A DNA stretch of 64,000 nucleotides from CAYSFW01 sp964620675 (GTDB taxonomy: Bacteria; Pseudomonadota; Gammaproteobacteria; UWMA-0217): the NCBI GenBank assembly GCA_964620675.1, contig CAZUJU010000010.1, forward strand, positions 1 through 64,000, read 5' to 3'. The notes beneath the pieces were generated by a model. The model had not been told where the DNA came from, ran no database searches, and was given only the letters and a program-made list of their open reading frames with translations. The translations under genes were made by a program, and so were the position numbers. Each line of letters begins with the position of its first letter. Positions within the stretch are counted from its first letter, which is position 1. Below are positions 63,205 through 64,000 of the stretch, piece after piece.

Positions 63205-63397
63205 GGCCCGGCGCAGATCGCGCGTCGTCCGCGACACATTTCAGAGAATCTTGAGGCGACGACAGTCAGGTTGCGAATTTCATCGCAAAAACCATTCTCA
63301 ATCGCGCGTATAACATGCCTTAGCCAGCGCTGGGCTTGGATTGAAGCGATAGGTTCCTAGGACTGGACGAGCTTGTCATTGTGACACTTCTGGTTTT

Positions 63398-63424
63398 AGG
63401 AGGGCTTTCCGGCCCTCCTTTTTT
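63398..63424. terminator. Rho-independent terminator between rnfH and bamE
   Basis: An 8-bp perfect stem (63398-63405 with 63412-63419) is followed on the plus strand by six T. It separates the convergent rnfH and bamE. The remainder of 63205-63484 shows no gene. Confidence 0.85.
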
Positions 63425-63484
63425 ATGGCGGCGCTTTGGTCGTATCGATTCGAGTCGCCGTAGGCCACCCCCATTATCCTTGCC

Positions 63485-63784
63485 CTACCGCTCTACCCGC
63501 GTCACCCGATCGTTGCTGAAATGGACTGATACGCGTCTGTCCGCAATCCGCTCGCCTTTCTCGTTACGATAGAATACATAATCCCAGCGCTCCGGATTAA
63601 AGGGGTGACCGACCAGCGGCGTACCGAGTAGGTATTGAACCTGTTTGCGGGTCATCCCCGTCTTGATCTGGTCTACCGCCTCGCTGTCGAGGGCGTTACC
63701 CTGTTGCACCGGCGCGCGATACACGCAGGCACTCGTCGCGATGCCGAGGGCACAACAAACCAGGCAAATGAGAAGCTTCTTCAT
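63485..63784 (-). CDS. bamE: Outer membrane assembly lipoprotein BamE
   Basis: This 99-residue lipoprotein has a signal with lipobox ATSAC (Cys20) and the conserved BamE core: IKTGMTRKQVQYLLGTPLVG then HPFNPERWDYVFY. It is a subunit of the BAM complex that inserts outer-membrane barrels. It is divergent from fur, as in many gammaproteobacteria; the AT-rich 103-bp gap holds both promoters. Confidence 0.95.
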   Translation of the reverse strand: MKKLLICLVCCALGIATSACVYRAPVQQGNALDSEAVDQIKTGMTRKQVQYLLGTPLVGHPFNPERWDYVFYRNEKGERIADRRVSVHFSNDRVTRVER

Positions 63785-63887
63785 TGCGCTTTGTATATGA
63801 TTTACAAAAATGAGTCGTCCAATAGTAAGCTAAGTCGAGCGGAGACCCAATCGGTTATCCGCAAATCGCGAGTGCTCTGGAGGTTGA

Positions 63888-64000
63888 ATGAGCAGCAAGG
63901 ATCTTAAAAAGGCAGGCCTGAAAGTCACCCTGCCACGCATGAAAATACTGGAGATCCTCGATGAAATGGAGGGTCACCACCACACCGCCGAGGATATCTA
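63888..64000 (+). CDS. fur: Ferric uptake regulator Fur (5' part only)
   Basis: The first 37 codons of fur are present before the window ends: SKDLKKAGLKVTLPRMKILE and then GHHHTAEDIY, matching the Fur N-terminal winged-helix domain. GGAGG precedes the ATG. Fur represses iron uptake when loaded with Fe2+. The rest of the gene lies outside. Confidence 0.95.
   Translation, partial: MSSKDLKKAGLKVTLPRMKILEILDEMEGHHHTAEDI

Overview
This window reads as a draft scaffold of a high-GC gammaproteobacterium. It contains one run of 100 N (11534-11633). The evidence for the group is gene content and order: trpG-trpD-trpC-crp-osmC-speD-coq7 is the arrangement known from Pseudomonas and relatives; ribH-nusB-thiL-pgpA, tamA-tamB, mltD/methyltransferase/rnhA/dnaQ, and smpB/ratA/rnfH/bamE/fur are also gammaproteobacterial; and FimV, DksA, Rsd/AlgQ, a Kbp-like LysM/BON protein and E. 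coli-type SpeD are all present. I cannot name a genus. Apart from one decayed patch this is chromosomal core and near-core sequence. I saw no tRNA, rRNA, CRISPR array or prophage.

Layout. 0.1-7 kb (minus strand): a catabolic uptake cluster of methylmalonate-semialdehyde dehydrogenase, a TRAP transporter (TakP-like binding protein, DctQ, DctM), an amidase and a tiny membrane protein. 7-10 kb: a structured palindromic element, Tpx peroxidase, a creatininase-family amidohydrolase, an unknown membrane protein and a c-type cytochrome lipoprotein. 10.4-14.2 kb: a long coiled-coil OmpA-like envelope protein, broken by the N gap inside a 17-residue repeat, and an Fnr-type regulator with altered cysteine spacing. 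14.5-19.4 kb: tamA-tamB. 19.5-27.3 kb: gloB, small hypotheticals, a HugZ-like protein, a Tim44-domain protein, a LysM/BON protein, a DUF937-type protein, Rsd, FimV and a 35-residue membrane protein.

27.7-39.4 kb: pepN, a single-cysteine DksA, an RluB-type pseudouridine synthase, a MagIII-like DNA glycosylase, a YciK-like SDR that lacks its catalytic tyrosine, a GIY-YIG protein, the ribH-nusB-thiL-pgpA operon and a DeaD helicase. 39.4-42.0 kb is a decay zone with remnants of a toxin-antitoxin pair and an IS transposase. 42-49 kb: trpGDC, Crp, OsmC, SpeD, Coq7, a thioredoxin-like ferredoxin, a structured intergenic region with a possible antisense small RNA, then rplM-rpsI.

49-64 kb: a chemoreceptor, GlgC, a GarR-type reductase, a PAS-GGDEF cyclase, a cNMP/cNMP/rhodanese fusion, MltD, a methyltransferase, rnhA, dnaQ, smpB, an NSS transporter, ratA, rnfH, bamE and the 5' end of fur.

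No spectacular new system is obvious. The items most worth checking are the repeat-expanded OmpA protein, the fdx-rplM intergenic transcript candidate, the 24-bp-helix element before tpx, and several proteins with altered key residues (DksA, MagIII-like, YciK-like, Fnr-like).
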